From Thalassotalea fonticola (GTDB lineage Bacteria; Pseudomonadota; Gammaproteobacteria; Enterobacterales; Alteromonadaceae): DNA of 64,000 bases. The stretch spans positions 248,001-312,000 of the forward strand of contig NZ_CP136600.1 of NCBI RefSeq assembly GCF_032911225.1, given 5' to 3'. The notes beneath the pieces are model-generated. The model was not told where the DNA came from. It saw nothing but the letters and a program-made list of their open reading frames with translations, and did not search any database. Made by a program: the position numbers and the translations under genes. Of the stretch, positions 21,872 to 31,940 are shown piece after piece. Every line of letters starts with the position of its first letter. Position 1 is the stretch's first letter.

Positions 21872-22968
21872 GTTGAGTTTTCCTGTTGTTGATTGTAGGT
21901 ATTAACCGCTGATTTAAATTGTTCAAGCTCATTTACATTGCCAATACTAACTCGCAAACAATTATCTAAACCTAATTGACTTGATTGGTTTCGAATTAAC
22001 ACGCCTTGTTTAATTAGCGAGTTAAATAAAGTAGATGCATTATTAGCTTGGAATAAAATATAGTTAGTTTTCGAGATGAATAGTTTTTCTAACCAAGTTT
22101 GCTGCTTTAAAAACTCACCGATCTCTACATTTAGTTTATTGGTTTGAATAACCCTTTGTTGCATCTCATTTAAGTTCTGAGTTAGCGCTTGGCTAGCTAT
22201 TGCACTTACCGGGTTTGAAATCGGGTAGGGGGCAATGATTTTGCTCATCATGGTAATAATTTCATTACTAGCAAGGGTGAAACCGCAGCGTAAGCCAGCT
22301 AACGCAAACGCTTTTGACAAGGTTCTTAAGATCACTAAATTTGGATAATCATTTAATAATTTTGCAAAAGAAAGCTCTGGGCAAAATTCAATATATGCTT
22401 CATCTACTACGACCAAAGCTGAATCTTTAAATAACTCTAGTGTTGTAATGATGTCATTTCGATTGATCACATCACCGGTAGGGTTATTTGGAGAGCAGAT
22501 AAACACAATTTTTGTTTGGTTTTTATTCTCTTCCAGTAATGCTAAATCAAGTTGTAAGTCATCAGTTAATGGTACTGTTGTTACATTAACAGCGTGTCCT
22601 TTAGCGCTTATCGCATACATACCATAAGTTGGTGGACAAATAATGATGTTATCTTGAGCAGACTGGCAAAATGTTCTGATCAGTACTTCAATACCTTCAT
22701 CAGCGCCGCGGGTAGCTAAAACTTGTTTATTTTCGACACCTGCATATTGCGCATAAGCGTTAATCAGCTGCTGAGGTTGAAAATCAGGGTAACGATTAAG
22801 ATTGCTTAAACTAATATCGAGTTGATTATTACCACCTGCTTCATTGGCATTTAACCAGCAACTACCACCGGCCTGTTCACGCCTGGCAGATTGATAAGGC
22901 ACCATATTTAATACATCTTCACGTACTAATTTATCGCTAATATTAGTGGTTTTATCGGTCATTATCAT
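21859..22968 (-). CDS. hisC: histidinol-phosphate aminotransferase
   Basis: This 369-residue PLP enzyme of fold type I transaminates imidazole acetol phosphate. The PLP Lys lies in [17 protein letters not shown]; other landmarks are [13 protein letters not shown] and [10 protein letters not shown]. The ATG at 22968 overlaps the hisD stop (ATGA); a second in-frame ATG two codons later has slightly better spacing from GGAG, so the start could be either. Confidence 0.95.
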   Translation of the reverse strand: MIMTDKTTNISDKLVREDVLNMVPYQSARREQAGGSCWLNANEAGGNNQLDISLSNLNRYPDFQPQQLINAYAQYAGVENKQVLATRGADEGIEVLIRTFCQSAQDNIIICPPTYGMYAISAKGHAVNVTTVPLTDDLQLDLALLEENKNQTKIVFICSPNNPTGDVINRNDIITTLELFKDSALVVVDEAYIEFCPELSFAKLLNDYPNLVILRTLSKAFALAGLRCGFTLASNEIITMMSKIIAPYPISNPVSAIASQALTQNLNEMQQRVIQTNKLNVEIGEFLKQQTWLEKLFISKTNYILFQANNASTLFNSLIKQGVLIRNQSSQLGLDNCLRVSIGNVNELEQFKSAVNTYNQQQENSTCKT

Positions 22969-24251
22969 TTCTCCAAACGGATGGTTACAGCACGTTGGTG
23001 TGCATCCAAGCCTTCTGCATCGGTAAGCTCAATAATTGTTTCAGCCAATGATTGCAAACCTTGCTTGCTAAGCTCTTGTACCGTATAACGACGAGAGAAA
23101 TCAGCTAATGACAAAGATGATATCACCTTAGAATAACCATACGTTGGTAAAACGTGGTTAGTACCACTGGCATAATCACCGGCTGATTCTGGTGAATAAT
23201 CACCAACAAAAATAGATCCTGCAGAACGTATTTTAGTCATTAGTTGTTGCGGCTGCTTGGTTTGAATGCTCAAGTGCTCTGGTCCATAAAGGTTAGATAC
23301 TTGTACCGCTTCATTGATATTGTCACATACAATTAATCGGCTTTCGCTTAATGCTTGTTTGGCAATAGCTTTACGGCTCAATAATTCCACTTGCAGGTCA
23401 AGCTCAGCTTGTACATTGTTTGCAACTTCAGCAGAGTTAGTGACTAATATCACTTGTGAGTCTGGACCATGTTCAGCTTGTGATAATAAGTCTGCTGCAA
23501 CAAAAGCTGGAGTAGCGCTTTCATCGGCAATCACTAAGAGCTCTGAAGGGCCTGCTGGCATATCAATAGCAAAACCAGGTACCAATTGTGACAGTTGCTT
23601 TTTAGCTTCAGTGACAAAACGATTACCTGGGCCAAAAACTTTATTAACTGGTTTAATAGTATCGCTGCCAAGTGCTAATGCAGCAATCGCCTGTGCGCCG
23701 CCGATGGTATAAATTTCGCTAATTTGACAAAGCTTTGCTGCATAAATGATTTCGTCGGCAATTTCGCCTTGCTTATTTGGTGGGCAGACTAAAACAACAC
23801 GGTTACATCCAGCTAGTTTGGCCGGCACTCCTAACATTAAAACAGTAGAAGGAAGCGGTGCAGAACCTGCGGGAATATATAAGCCGACACTATCAATAGC
23901 TTCCGTTTTTAAAGTACATTTAACGCCAGGCAGAGTTTCTACAACAATATCAGTTGTTTTTTGCGCAATATGAAAACGTTCAATCTGTCCATAGGCAGTT
24001 TGAATAGCCAATTTTCGTTTATCGGATAAACGTTGCGTCGCTTTAACTACGGCTTTATCTGTCAGAAGTAAAGAACTCAGCTTTACCTTGTCAAATTCTG
24101 CGGTTAAATCAAATAAGGCGTTATCACCTTGTTTGTCTACTTTATCAATTATACTAGCAACGGCTTTACTTAACCCTTTATTGTCGCTAATCGCAGGCCG
24201 GGAAAGAGCTTTAGTTTGTTCAGCTGCATTTAATGTTGACCAATTTAACAT
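22965..24251 (-). CDS. hisD: histidinol dehydrogenase
   Basis: This 428-residue zinc enzyme performs the final two oxidations to histidine. Conserved segments include AGSAPLPSTVLMLGVPA, FGPGNRFVTEAK, DMPAGPSELLVIAD, LLSQAEHGPDSQVILV (metal-binding His) and GTNHVLPTYGYSK. It starts 3 bp after the hisG stop codon. Confidence 0.96.
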   Translation of the reverse strand: MLNWSTLNAAEQTKALSRPAISDNKGLSKAVASIIDKVDKQGDNALFDLTAEFDKVKLSSLLLTDKAVVKATQRLSDKRKLAIQTAYGQIERFHIAQKTTDIVVETLPGVKCTLKTEAIDSVGLYIPAGSAPLPSTVLMLGVPAKLAGCNRVVLVCPPNKQGEIADEIIYAAKLCQISEIYTIGGAQAIAALALGSDTIKPVNKVFGPGNRFVTEAKKQLSQLVPGFAIDMPAGPSELLVIADESATPAFVAADLLSQAEHGPDSQVILVTNSAEVANNVQAELDLQVELLSRKAIAKQALSESRLIVCDNINEAVQVSNLYGPEHLSIQTKQPQQLMTKIRSAGSIFVGDYSPESAGDYASGTNHVLPTYGYSKVISSLSLADFSRRYTVQELSKQGLQSLAETIIELTDAEGLDAHQRAVTIRLEK

Positions 24252-24254
24252 GTT

Positions 24255-25160
24255 CTATCCCATCATTTTTTCAATTGGCATAACCAAAATTGAATTACAG
24301 CCCAATTCTTTTAGTTCTTCCATCGTTTCCCAGAAGAATGTTTCAGTACTGACCATGTGAATAGCAACTCGATCATCACGTTCAGCTAATGGCAAAACCG
24401 TAGGTGTTTCGCTACCTGGCATAAGCGCTACCACTTCATTAAGCTTATCTTTTGGCGCGTGCATCATGATGTATTTACTTTCCTTGGCTTTTAATACACC
24501 TTCTATACGAGGAATTAAGGTGTTTAGCGTTTTCTGCTTTTCTGCTGACAAAGGCTGGCTGCCTTGAATTAACGCCGCTTTAGATTGATAAATAACCTCA
24601 ACTTCTTTCAAGCCATTCGCTTCTAACGTTGTACCTGTTGACACTAAGTCACATATACCGTCAGCTAAGCCAACTCGAGGAGCCACTTCTACTGAACCAT
24701 TTAACTTACAAAATTCAAATTTGATATTATTGTCATTGCCAAAACGTGTTAACAGCCTTGGATAAGTGGTTGCTAAACGCATTCCATCTAAACTTTGAAT
24801 ACCTTGATATTCAGTTTCTTCCGGTAAGGCTATTGATAAACGGCAAGCTCCAAATTTTAATGACATAATTTTGTCGTAATCACTATTCTCATTAGTTAGC
24901 TCACGTTCTAAGGCGTGTTCTTCTAAAGTATTATCACCGACGATACCAAGATCACATACGCCATCCATAACTAAACCTGGAATGTCAGAGCTGCGCACTA
25001 ACATCAGATCTATGGGCATATTTGCTACATGAGCTAACAAACGACGATCGGCTAAATTTATCTTCATACCGCAACGTTTGAATAAGCTTTGTGATTCGTC
25101 ACTTAGTCGGCCAGATTTTTGAATGGCAATTCTTAGTCTGTTTTTGTCTGTAGTTGTCAT
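24255..25160 (-). CDS. hisG: ATP phosphoribosyltransferase
   Basis: This 301-residue long-form HisG catalyses the committed step (ATP + PRPP) and is the feedback target. It shows [13 protein letters not shown], the [12 protein letters not shown] segment, ATTYPRLL, the PRPP loop [14 protein letters not shown], and a C-terminal ACT-like regulatory domain ending near [16 protein letters not shown] start it at ATG 25160, preceded by GGAGCAAC; the frame is open 14 codons further upstream without a ribosome binding site. It is the first structural gene after the attenuator. Confidence 0.96.
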   Translation of the reverse strand: MTTTDKNRLRIAIQKSGRLSDESQSLFKRCGMKINLADRRLLAHVANMPIDLMLVRSSDIPGLVMDGVCDLGIVGDNTLEEHALERELTNENSDYDKIMSLKFGACRLSIALPEETEYQGIQSLDGMRLATTYPRLLTRFGNDNNIKFEFCKLNGSVEVAPRVGLADGICDLVSTGTTLEANGLKEVEVIYQSKAALIQGSQPLSAEKQKTLNTLIPRIEGVLKAKESKYIMMHAPKDKLNEVVALMPGSETPTVLPLAERDDRVAIHMVSTETFFWETMEELKELGCNSILVMPIEKMMG

Positions 25161-25240
25161 TTGTTGCTCCAAAATAAAATATTTATAAATTTGTAATTTC
25201 AATCAATCCTAATGGATTTTAACTGAGTTGTGAGGGCATA

Positions 25241-25331
25241 AAAAACCCCGAAAAAGTGGACTCTTTCGGGGCATTGCTTATTTTGAGCGTCGCTTTAAGA
25301 GTCCATAGACCCTCAGCGAATAACCTGAGGG
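25241..25331 (-). promoter_or_regulatory. histidine operon attenuator
   Basis: Three competing structures can be read on the minus strand. A pause/anti-antiterminator hairpin CCCTCAG / CTGAGGG spans 25310-25331. TGGACTCTT-type sequence at 25297-25305 can pair with 25257-25265 as antiterminator. The terminator CCCCGAAA...TTTCGGGG (25246-25271) ends in six T. This is the classical his attenuation layout: ribosome stalling at leader His codons frees the antiterminator. Confidence 0.9.
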
Positions 25332-25376
25332 CTAGTCGATAATATGATGACGATGATGTAAGTTCAGGTTAAACAT
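25332..25376 (-). CDS. hisL: his operon leader peptide
   Basis: A 14-codon open frame, MFNLNLHHRHHIID, ending in TAG directly before the pause hairpin. Four of five consecutive codons are His, interrupted by one Arg, so it would sense charged tRNA-His. It is shorter in its His run than the seven-His leader of enteric bacteria. AAGAGAAC lies upstream as a weak ribosome binding site. Confidence 0.9.
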   Translation of the reverse strand: MFNLNLHHRHHIID

Positions 25377-25430
25377 ATGTGTTCTCTTAAAAATAAGTAG
25401 CTTGGTTGTAGCACCAGCTCTGTTATGCAC

Positions 25431-25460
25431 ACAATAATGTTTTTTAGGGCCAATCGTCAA
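25431..25460 (-). promoter_or_regulatory. candidate his operon promoter
   Basis: On the minus strand, TTGACG (25455-25460) and TATTGT (25431-25436) are separated by 18 bp, about 55 bp upstream of the leader peptide start. Plausible sigma-70 promoter; not verified. Confidence 0.45.
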
Positions 25461-25670
25461 TAGTTATTTATTAAATAAATATGAATAATTAAATACATTT
25501 TTGCATAACTCATAACCTTTTTAACTTTTAACTGGCGCGGTTTTGATTTTGTAATCGTTTATTTTAGGTTAAATGAGCAAATATTTACTTCAATCTGTAT
25601 TATTTGTTTACCTACAATAGTTACTGGTTATAATGTTGTTTCTTCCTTTTATAGAAAACTATAAACAATA

Positions 25671-27644
25671 ATGACCAGCATAACTACCACTGTTGCTAAA
25701 GCTTTCGCTAAAGATGGTCTTCTTGCTCAACTGATCCCTGGTTTTAATCCTCGTCAAGCTCAATTGGATATGGCATCTGAAGTTGAAATAGCAATTAATA
25801 GTAAAACAAGGTTAATCGTTGAAGCTGGTACTGGTACAGGGAAAACCTTTGCCTATCTTATTCCTGCAATTGCGTCAAAAAAGAAAGTGATTGTTTCAAC
25901 TGGAACAAAAAACTTACAAGAGCAACTGTTTCATAAAGATTTGCCGCTTGTTAAAAAAGCCTTAAACAGTGGCCATAAAACAGCGCTACTAAAAGGCCGC
26001 TCTAATTATTTATGTGTGTTTCGATTAGAAGAAAACTTCTCCAGTTCAGCTGAAAAACGTCATCAAGTCGGTGGTGCGTTAAATGCCAGTACATTACAAG
26101 ACCTCGTTGCCGTTCGGCAATGGTCAAGCATTACTCAATCTGGAGATATTGGTGAACTTACTAATGTTGCTGAAGATTCTTTAATATATCCTCAAATTAC
26201 CTCTACTACAGATAACTGTTTAGGTAGAAATTGTCCTGAATATGAAAAATGCTATTTAGTCAAAGCTAGGGAAAGGGCTATTGATGCTGACTTGGTTGTT
26301 GTTAATCATCATCTGTTTTTTGCCGATATGGCGCTTAAAGATACGGGGTTTGGTGAATTAATTCCTAAATCTGATGTGGTGATTTTTGATGAAGCTCATC
26401 AACTTGGTGATATTGCCAGTGAATATTTTGGCCAAGCTTTTTCCACGAAACAGTTACTTGAACTTGCTATTGATTGCTTGCAACAATATAAAGTTGAATT
26501 AACAGATGTAAAACAACTGGCCAAAGCAGCGGAGAAATTACAGCGTGCTGCGGGTGATTTTCGTCTGCTATTTGCCCAAGATTCAGAAAGAGGTAATTGG
26601 CGCCATAAAATGAACCAACAACAGTTTGCCCGAGCATTTGCCCAACTTCATGTTGATTTAAAGTTCCTCTTTGACGTATTAAAAATATGCGTGTCGCGTA
26701 CCGAAGCCATAGATAATTGCTTCGAGCGCGCAACCGAGTTGTTAACTAAATATGACATTATGAATAATACTGAAAGTTTCGGTATGAGTTTATGGTATGA
26801 AACAACACGCAGACATGTTGTGCTGCATCAAACACCATTATCGATTGCGGATAAATTTCAGCATTTCATTGATGAATCAGATGCTGCCTGGGTGTTTACT
26901 TCTGCAACCTTAGCGGTAAATGGCAATTTTAGTCATTTTAGTAACGAACTAGGCTTAGCAGACGCAAAACAACTATTACTCGAAAGCCCATTTGATTATC
27001 CTAAACAATCAAAATTATTCGTACCAAGGTATTTACCCGAAGCAAATCACCATAAGAGAGGGCAAGCGTTAGTTAATATTGCTATGCCATTGATAAAAGC
27101 CAGTAAGGGTAGCTGTTTCTTATTGTTCACCTCTTATAGAATGCTTAATCAAGTCGCCGAGTTACTAGCCGAAGAAATTGATAACCCATTATTGGTACAA
27201 GGACAAATGGCGAAAAGTATTCTTTTAGATAATTTTGTTGAACAAAAACAGGCAATATTACTGGCAACCGCTTCTTTTTGGGAAGGTGTTGACGTTAGAG
27301 GTGACAACTTAACTTGTGTTATTATCGATAAATTGCCATTTAGCGCACCAGATGAGCCATTATTACAAGCGAAAAGTGAAGATGTTAAGCGCAAAGGTGG
27401 AGATCCCTTTGGCCAAATTCAGTTACCGCAGGCAGTAATTGCGTTAAAGCAAGGTGTAGGCCGATTAATTCGAGATGTGAGCGATCAAGGTGTACTTGCT
27501 ATATGTGATAGCCGTTTGGTTAATCGACCTTATGGGCAAGTATTTTTAGCTAGTTTACCTAATATGGATAGAACAAGAGATATTAATAGTGCCGTTAAAT
27601 TCTTACAGTGTATTAATACAGATAAAAGCTCAAATAATGAATAA
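25671..27644 (+). CDS. yoaA: DinG-family ATP-dependent helicase
   Basis: This 657-residue XPD/DinG-like superfamily 2 helicase has Walker A EAGTGTGKT (about residues 51-59), DEAH box (about 240-243), the iron-sulfur cluster region with cysteines in NCLGRNCPEYEKC (about 183-195), and C-terminal motifs FWEGVDVRGDNL and QGVGRLIRD. YoaA in E. coli works with the HolC subunit in damage tolerance. The following gene is tsaB, the same neighbour as in E. coli, which favours YoaA over DinG. No clear ribosome binding site precedes the ATG. Confidence 0.9.
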   Translation: MTSITTTVAKAFAKDGLLAQLIPGFNPRQAQLDMASEVEIAINSKTRLIVEAGTGTGKTFAYLIPAIASKKKVIVSTGTKNLQEQLFHKDLPLVKKALNSGHKTALLKGRSNYLCVFRLEENFSSSAEKRHQVGGALNASTLQDLVAVRQWSSITQSGDIGELTNVAEDSLIYPQITSTTDNCLGRNCPEYEKCYLVKARERAIDADLVVVNHHLFFADMALKDTGFGELIPKSDVVIFDEAHQLGDIASEYFGQAFSTKQLLELAIDCLQQYKVELTDVKQLAKAAEKLQRAAGDFRLLFAQDSERGNWRHKMNQQQFARAFAQLHVDLKFLFDVLKICVSRTEAIDNCFERATELLTKYDIMNNTESFGMSLWYETTRRHVVLHQTPLSIADKFQHFIDESDAAWVFTSATLAVNGNFSHFSNELGLADAKQLLLESPFDYPKQSKLFVPRYLPEANHHKRGQALVNIAMPLIKASKGSCFLLFTSYRMLNQVAELLAEEIDNPLLVQGQMAKSILLDNFVEQKQAILLATASFWEGVDVRGDNLTCVIIDKLPFSAPDEPLLQAKSEDVKRKGGDPFGQIQLPQAVIALKQGVGRLIRDVSDQGVLAICDSRLVNRPYGQVFLASLPNMDRTRDINSAVKFLQCINTDKSSNNE

Positions 27645-27701
27645 ACTGAGTTTATTGCATTATAGTTATTAACTAACTAAATAAATGAAGAGAGATTAAT
27701 C

Positions 27702-28403
27702 GTGAACTACTTGGCCATTGATGCCTCAACAGAAGCCTGTTCAGTTGCCCTGACATTTCAAGGCAAAATTTATAGTCGTTATGAATTATGCCCACAATCA
27801 CATAGTTTATTACTGCTGCCAATGGTCGACGATGTATTACAAGAGGCAGGGGTTAAGCTCAATCAACTTGACGGTTTGATTTTTGGCCGCGGTCCCGGCA
27901 GTTTTACTGGAGTGAGAATTGGTATCGGCGTAGCACAAGGTCTGGGATATTCAGCTAAATTAAAATTGGTTGGCGTTTCAACATTGCAAACTATGGCGCA
28001 ATTAGCGTATTTAAATCATGGTCAAACTCAGGTGATATCAGCAATAGATGCCCGTATGAATGAGGTTTATTGTGGCATGTTTGCTGTTGATGAAAATCAA
28101 ATCATGCAAGAAGTAATTCCTGAAACCGTGATCGCGCCAGAGCTTGTAAACGGGGTTACTGAACAAGCTAGAAGCTCTGTTGATTTAATCGGTGTCGGAA
28201 GTGCTTGGTCTGCTTACCCTGAGCAATTAAGCGATGTCGAACAGGTAATTATTAATCAAGATGTTGAATTTCCAAATGCTGTTGCCATGTTACCTATTGG
28301 TATAAAAGAGTTTGAAAATGGTAATGCTATTGCTGCTCAAGATGCTCAACCTGTGTATTTACGCGACACTGTAACCTGGAAAAAACTTCCTGGTAGAGAA
28401 TAG
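27702..28403 (+). CDS. tsaB: tRNA t6A modification protein TsaB
   Basis: This 233-residue ASKHA-fold protein is the TsaD partner in forming N6-threonylcarbamoyladenosine at tRNA position 37. The N-terminus LAIDASTEACSVAL and the conserved GRGPGSFTGVRIGIGVAQGL (about 67-86) are diagnostic, and IDARMNEVYCG follows. It starts at GTG 27702 after AGAGAGAT. TsaB lacks the metal-binding motif of TsaD, as seen here. Confidence 0.93.
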   Translation: MNYLAIDASTEACSVALTFQGKIYSRYELCPQSHSLLLLPMVDDVLQEAGVKLNQLDGLIFGRGPGSFTGVRIGIGVAQGLGYSAKLKLVGVSTLQTMAQLAYLNHGQTQVISAIDARMNEVYCGMFAVDENQIMQEVIPETVIAPELVNGVTEQARSSVDLIGVGSAWSAYPEQLSDVEQVIINQDVEFPNAVAMLPIGIKEFENGNAIAAQDAQPVYLRDTVTWKKLPGRE

Positions 28404-28438
28404 TTCATTTTATATTGAGGTATTGATGGAGATAAACC

Positions 28439-29125
28439 ATTTCAACTAATAATAAGCCAGTTGCACCGCCAGTTAAAAAGGTAACGTCAATCTATCATTT
28501 TTTATCGACTAATTTTTGGTCGTTGTTGATCATTGCTTTTTTGTTAAAAGAAACCCCATATTTAGGTATTCCATTTAACTGGCTAGAAAGTTTTTTTCAT
28601 GAATTGAGCCATGGTCTAGCGGCCTTAATTACGGGTGGGAAAATACTGCAAATTGAACTCTTTCCTAATGGTGCAGGGCTTTGTACAACACAAGGAGGAA
28701 TCGCATTTATAATTGCGTTTTCAGGGTATGCTGGCGCTGTAGCTTGGGGGGTGTTGATTTATAAAATAGCCGACCTTAAATCCTCAATTAGCCGGTATTT
28801 TAGTCTATTTATGGTAGTGCTATTAGCACTGTCTTGCCTGCTCTGGGCCCGTGATTTACTTACATTAGTGATTATCTTAATTCTTATTGCCACATTTGCT
28901 TTAAGCATAAAAATATCTCATTTTCATTTTTTACCGGTTATTTTAAAGATCTTTGCCCTCATGGTGTTACTGAATAGTTTAAGTTCTCCTCTATATTTAA
29001 TTGATGGTCGCGGCATCGGCGATGGTAGTGCACTAGCTAAGCTTACTTTTATACCCGAAATTGTATGGATTTTAGTTTGGACAGCAATTGGTATCTATGC
29101 GATTTATCGCTTAGCAAAGAAATAA
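28439..29125 (+). CDS. M50-like integral membrane metallopeptidase homologue, apparent ATT start
   Basis: A membrane protein with several helices and an HELSH zinc-binding motif within ESFFHELSHGLAALITGGK, placing it near the M50B family of site-2-like peptidases. The frame is open from 28436. The first ATG-like starts in frame are TTG codons at 28523/28526, with no ribosome binding site and lying inside the first hydrophobic helix. At 28439, ATT lies 7 bases after GGAGATAAACC-type sequence and yields a polar N-terminus (STNNKPVAPPVKKVTSIYHFL), so I annotate from there (228 residues). The substrate is unknown. Confidence 0.6.
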   Translation: MSTNNKPVAPPVKKVTSIYHFLSTNFWSLLIIAFLLKETPYLGIPFNWLESFFHELSHGLAALITGGKILQIELFPNGAGLCTTQGGIAFIIAFSGYAGAVAWGVLIYKIADLKSSISRYFSLFMVVLLALSCLLWARDLLTLVIILILIATFALSIKISHFHFLPVILKIFALMVLLNSLSSPLYLIDGRGIGDGSALAKLTFIPEIVWILVWTAIGIYAIYRLAKK

Positions 29126-29149
29126 ACATTTAAATTATAAGGACTTATT

Positions 29150-30010
29150 TTGATTCGAGATATAAGCTTCGCCCTTGCTCATGGAAAACTCGCAGGTATA
29201 ACTCTAGGTAACCCGAACGCACCGGTGGTTTTATGTTTGCATGGCTGGCTTGATAATTGTGCTAGCTTTTTACCGTTTTTTAATACCTTAATAGCACAAG
29301 ACAGCGAATTGTTAACTCAATACCAATTTGTTGCTGTTGATTGGCCTGGGCATGGCCAATCAGAGCACAGAAGTAAAGACGCACACTATCATTTTATTGA
29401 TTGGTGCTATGATTTACTGCAACTACTTGAAGTTAACCAATGGCAGCAAATAAGCATCATAGGTCACTCTATGGGCGGTATGGTCGCTACACTTTTTACA
29501 TCCGCATTTAATGACAAAGTTGATAAATTAATCTTAATTGAAGCAATTGGTTTATTAACACAAAACGAAAACCCCAGTGAGCAATTACGTAAAGGCATGT
29601 TAAGTCGTCTGCAGCTGCAAAATAAACAGGCGACCGTACATAAGAATATTGATGCAGCAGTCAAAGCTAGGATGAATGTTTCTGACTTGGCTGATACTGA
29701 TGCTAAATTGCTGGTTGAGCGCGGCTTACATGCTGTCGAAGACGGGGTCACGTGGCGCTCAGATGCAAGGTTAAGAAATGTATCACCACAACGTTTTGCC
29801 TTGAAACAGGCGATACAAGTAGTGGCCAACCTGCATTGCCCAGTAACCTTGGTTTTAGGTGAAAATGGTTTTGATATGGTACAAACTGGCGTGAAAATTT
29901 TTGCTGAGCACATTTCTAATTATCAACAGTTCACCATTCATGGCGGCCACCACCCGCATATGGAGAGTCCTGCTGATTTAGTCGCAATTGTTGAAAAAAC
30001 ACTCAAATAA
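29150..30010 (+). CDS. alpha/beta-hydrolase
   Basis: A 286-residue cytoplasmic alpha/beta-hydrolase: HGWLDNCASF for the oxyanion segment, DWPGHGQSEHR, the nucleophile elbow GHSMGGM (about 104-110) and a C-terminal GGHHPHMESP with the catalytic His. It starts at TTG 29150, 8 bases after AAGGA. Position between the M50-like gene and fadD hints at lipid or ester metabolism, but the substrate cannot be told. Confidence 0.85.
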   Translation: MIRDISFALAHGKLAGITLGNPNAPVVLCLHGWLDNCASFLPFFNTLIAQDSELLTQYQFVAVDWPGHGQSEHRSKDAHYHFIDWCYDLLQLLEVNQWQQISIIGHSMGGMVATLFTSAFNDKVDKLILIEAIGLLTQNENPSEQLRKGMLSRLQLQNKQATVHKNIDAAVKARMNVSDLADTDAKLLVERGLHAVEDGVTWRSDARLRNVSPQRFALKQAIQVVANLHCPVTLVLGENGFDMVQTGVKIFAEHISNYQQFTIHGGHHPHMESPADLVAIVEKTLK

Positions 30011-30198
30011 AATTAATTTAATCTTTTCTGGTCATACCTCTTGCAATTGTTTCTATCTGTGAAATGATAAGTGGCTAAAATACGGTCGCCTATACTCATA
30101 ACAATTACTATACAAATATAGGTAGAGCGAAAAATAAGAAAAGGGTGTCACGGTAATAACTACCCGTGAGATTTACCCTCAATAACAGGAGATGTAGT

Positions 30199-31854
30199 GT
30201 GGAAAAAATTTGGCTGGAAAAAAGTTACCCTCCAGGAGTTCCATTTGAGATAGACGCTGACCGATATAAATCGTTGGCTGAAATGTTTTTCCAATACAGT
30301 AAAAAATATGCTGATAAAACCGCATTCATTAATATGGATGTGTCAATTTCATATCAAGAGCTAGAACAGCAAGCTAAATCATTTGCTGCCTATTTGCAAA
30401 ATGATTTAGGCCTGAAAAAAGGTGATAAACTCGCAATTATGGTGCCTAACTCGTTGCAGTATCCAATTGCTCTCTTTGGTGGCTTAATTGCCGGAGTTAC
30501 CATAGTAAATGTAAACCCTTTATATACCGCGCGAGAATTAAAACATCAATTAAATGACTCTGGCACAAAAGCCATTGTTATCATCGATAATTTTGCCCAC
30601 ACTCTGGAAGAAGTTATTAATGAGACACCGGTAGACCATGTAATTTTAACGTCATTAGGTGATCGTTTAGGTGCAGTAAAAGGTACGGTTGTTAACTTAG
30701 TGGTAAAATACATAAAGAAAATGGTACCTAAATTTAATTTGCCCAATACCATTGCATTTAACCACGTTGTAGCTAGTGGTAACCCTGATGAATATACCCC
30801 TGTCGATATTGACGGGGAAGAGCTTGCCTTTTTACAATATACCGGTGGCACAACAGGGGTATCTAAAGGCGCTATGTTAACTCATCGCAATATGGTCGCT
30901 AATTTAGAGCAAGCGAAAGGGGCATTGAAACCTTTACTCATTGAAGGAGAAGAATTCGTTGTTACTGCGTTACCGCTTTATCATATATTTGCCTTAACCG
31001 CTAACTGCTTAACCTTTTTAACATTAGGTGGTACTAATTTATTGATCACAAACCCACGTGATATGCCGGGGTTTGTTAAAGAATTATCTAAATATAAGTT
31101 TACCGCGCTTACTGGTGTTAATACCTTGTTTAACGGTTTGTTAAATACCCCAGGTTTTAAAGACTTGGATTTCAGCCAATTAAAAGTTTCGTTGGGGGGC
31201 GGCATGGCTGTTCAGCAACCTGTAGCTGAACGATGGCAGCAAATCACTAAAACCCGTTTATTAGAAGGTTATGGCTTAACTGAGTGTGCACCTCTGGTAA
31301 CTCTAAGCCCATATAATCAACAAGGGTATGATGGCACTATTGGTTTACCCGCGGCGTCGACTGAGGTAAAAATTATTGCAGATGATGGCAGTGTTTGTGC
31401 TATTGGTGAGCCTGGTGAGATGTATGTTAAAGGCCCACAAGTAATGAAAGGTTATTATAACCGTATTGAGGCGACAAACGAGATATTAAAAGATGGTTGG
31501 CTGGCAACGGGGGATATCGCCTCAATGGATGACAGAGGCTTTTTCAAAATTGTTGATCGTAAAAAAGACATGATAATCGTGTCAGGCTTTAACGTATTTC
31601 CCAATGAAATAGAAGAAGTGGTAATGATGCACCCTGGCGTCTTAGAAGCAGCAGCCATTGGCGTTCCTCATGATGTTAATGGTGAAAGTGTTAAAATATT
31701 TATCGTGAAAAAAGATCAGGCGCTGACCGAAAAGGATTTAACTAATCATTGTCGCGGTAATTTAACCAATTATAAAGTTCCTAAACTGATTGAATTTAGA
31801 GATGAGTTACCTAAATCCAATGTTGGTAAAATACTAAGAAAAGATCTGAGATAA
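30199..31854 (+). CDS. fadD: long-chain-fatty-acid-CoA ligase
   Basis: This 551-residue adenylate-forming enzyme activates fatty acids as CoA thioesters at the inner membrane. AMP-binding motif [18 protein letters not shown] (about 211-228), [22 protein letters not shown], and the fatty-acid signature [20 protein letters not shown] are all present; the catalytic Lys is in SNVGKILRK near the end. I start at GTG 30199 because AGGAG lies 8 bases upstream; another GTG at 30166 has no such site. The yoaA-tsaB-...-fadD neighbourhood resembles that of E. coli. Confidence 0.94.
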   Translation: MEKIWLEKSYPPGVPFEIDADRYKSLAEMFFQYSKKYADKTAFINMDVSISYQELEQQAKSFAAYLQNDLGLKKGDKLAIMVPNSLQYPIALFGGLIAGVTIVNVNPLYTARELKHQLNDSGTKAIVIIDNFAHTLEEVINETPVDHVILTSLGDRLGAVKGTVVNLVVKYIKKMVPKFNLPNTIAFNHVVASGNPDEYTPVDIDGEELAFLQYTGGTTGVSKGAMLTHRNMVANLEQAKGALKPLLIEGEEFVVTALPLYHIFALTANCLTFLTLGGTNLLITNPRDMPGFVKELSKYKFTALTGVNTLFNGLLNTPGFKDLDFSQLKVSLGGGMAVQQPVAERWQQITKTRLLEGYGLTECAPLVTLSPYNQQGYDGTIGLPAASTEVKIIADDGSVCAIGEPGEMYVKGPQVMKGYYNRIEATNEILKDGWLATGDIASMDDRGFFKIVDRKKDMIIVSGFNVFPNEIEEVVMMHPGVLEAAAIGVPHDVNGESVKIFIVKKDQALTEKDLTNHCRGNLTNYKVPKLIEFRDELPKSNVGKILRKDLR

Positions 31855-31858
31855 TTGT

Positions 31859-31936
31859 AACTTCGGATACGCTTCACTTCGAATACGCTGACGCTTCAAT
31901 AACTACTTCGAAATTCGAAGTGCAACGTATTCGTAA
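31859..31936. repeat. inverted-repeat spacer between fadD and cysZ
   Basis: Between two convergent genes there are direct repeats CTTCGGATACGCT and CTTCGAATACGCT, a palindrome CTTCGAAATTCGAAG (31907-31921), and an inverted CGTATTCG. Foldback structure on both strands could act as a bidirectional terminator. Confidence 0.5.
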
Positions 31937-31940
31937 TTCG

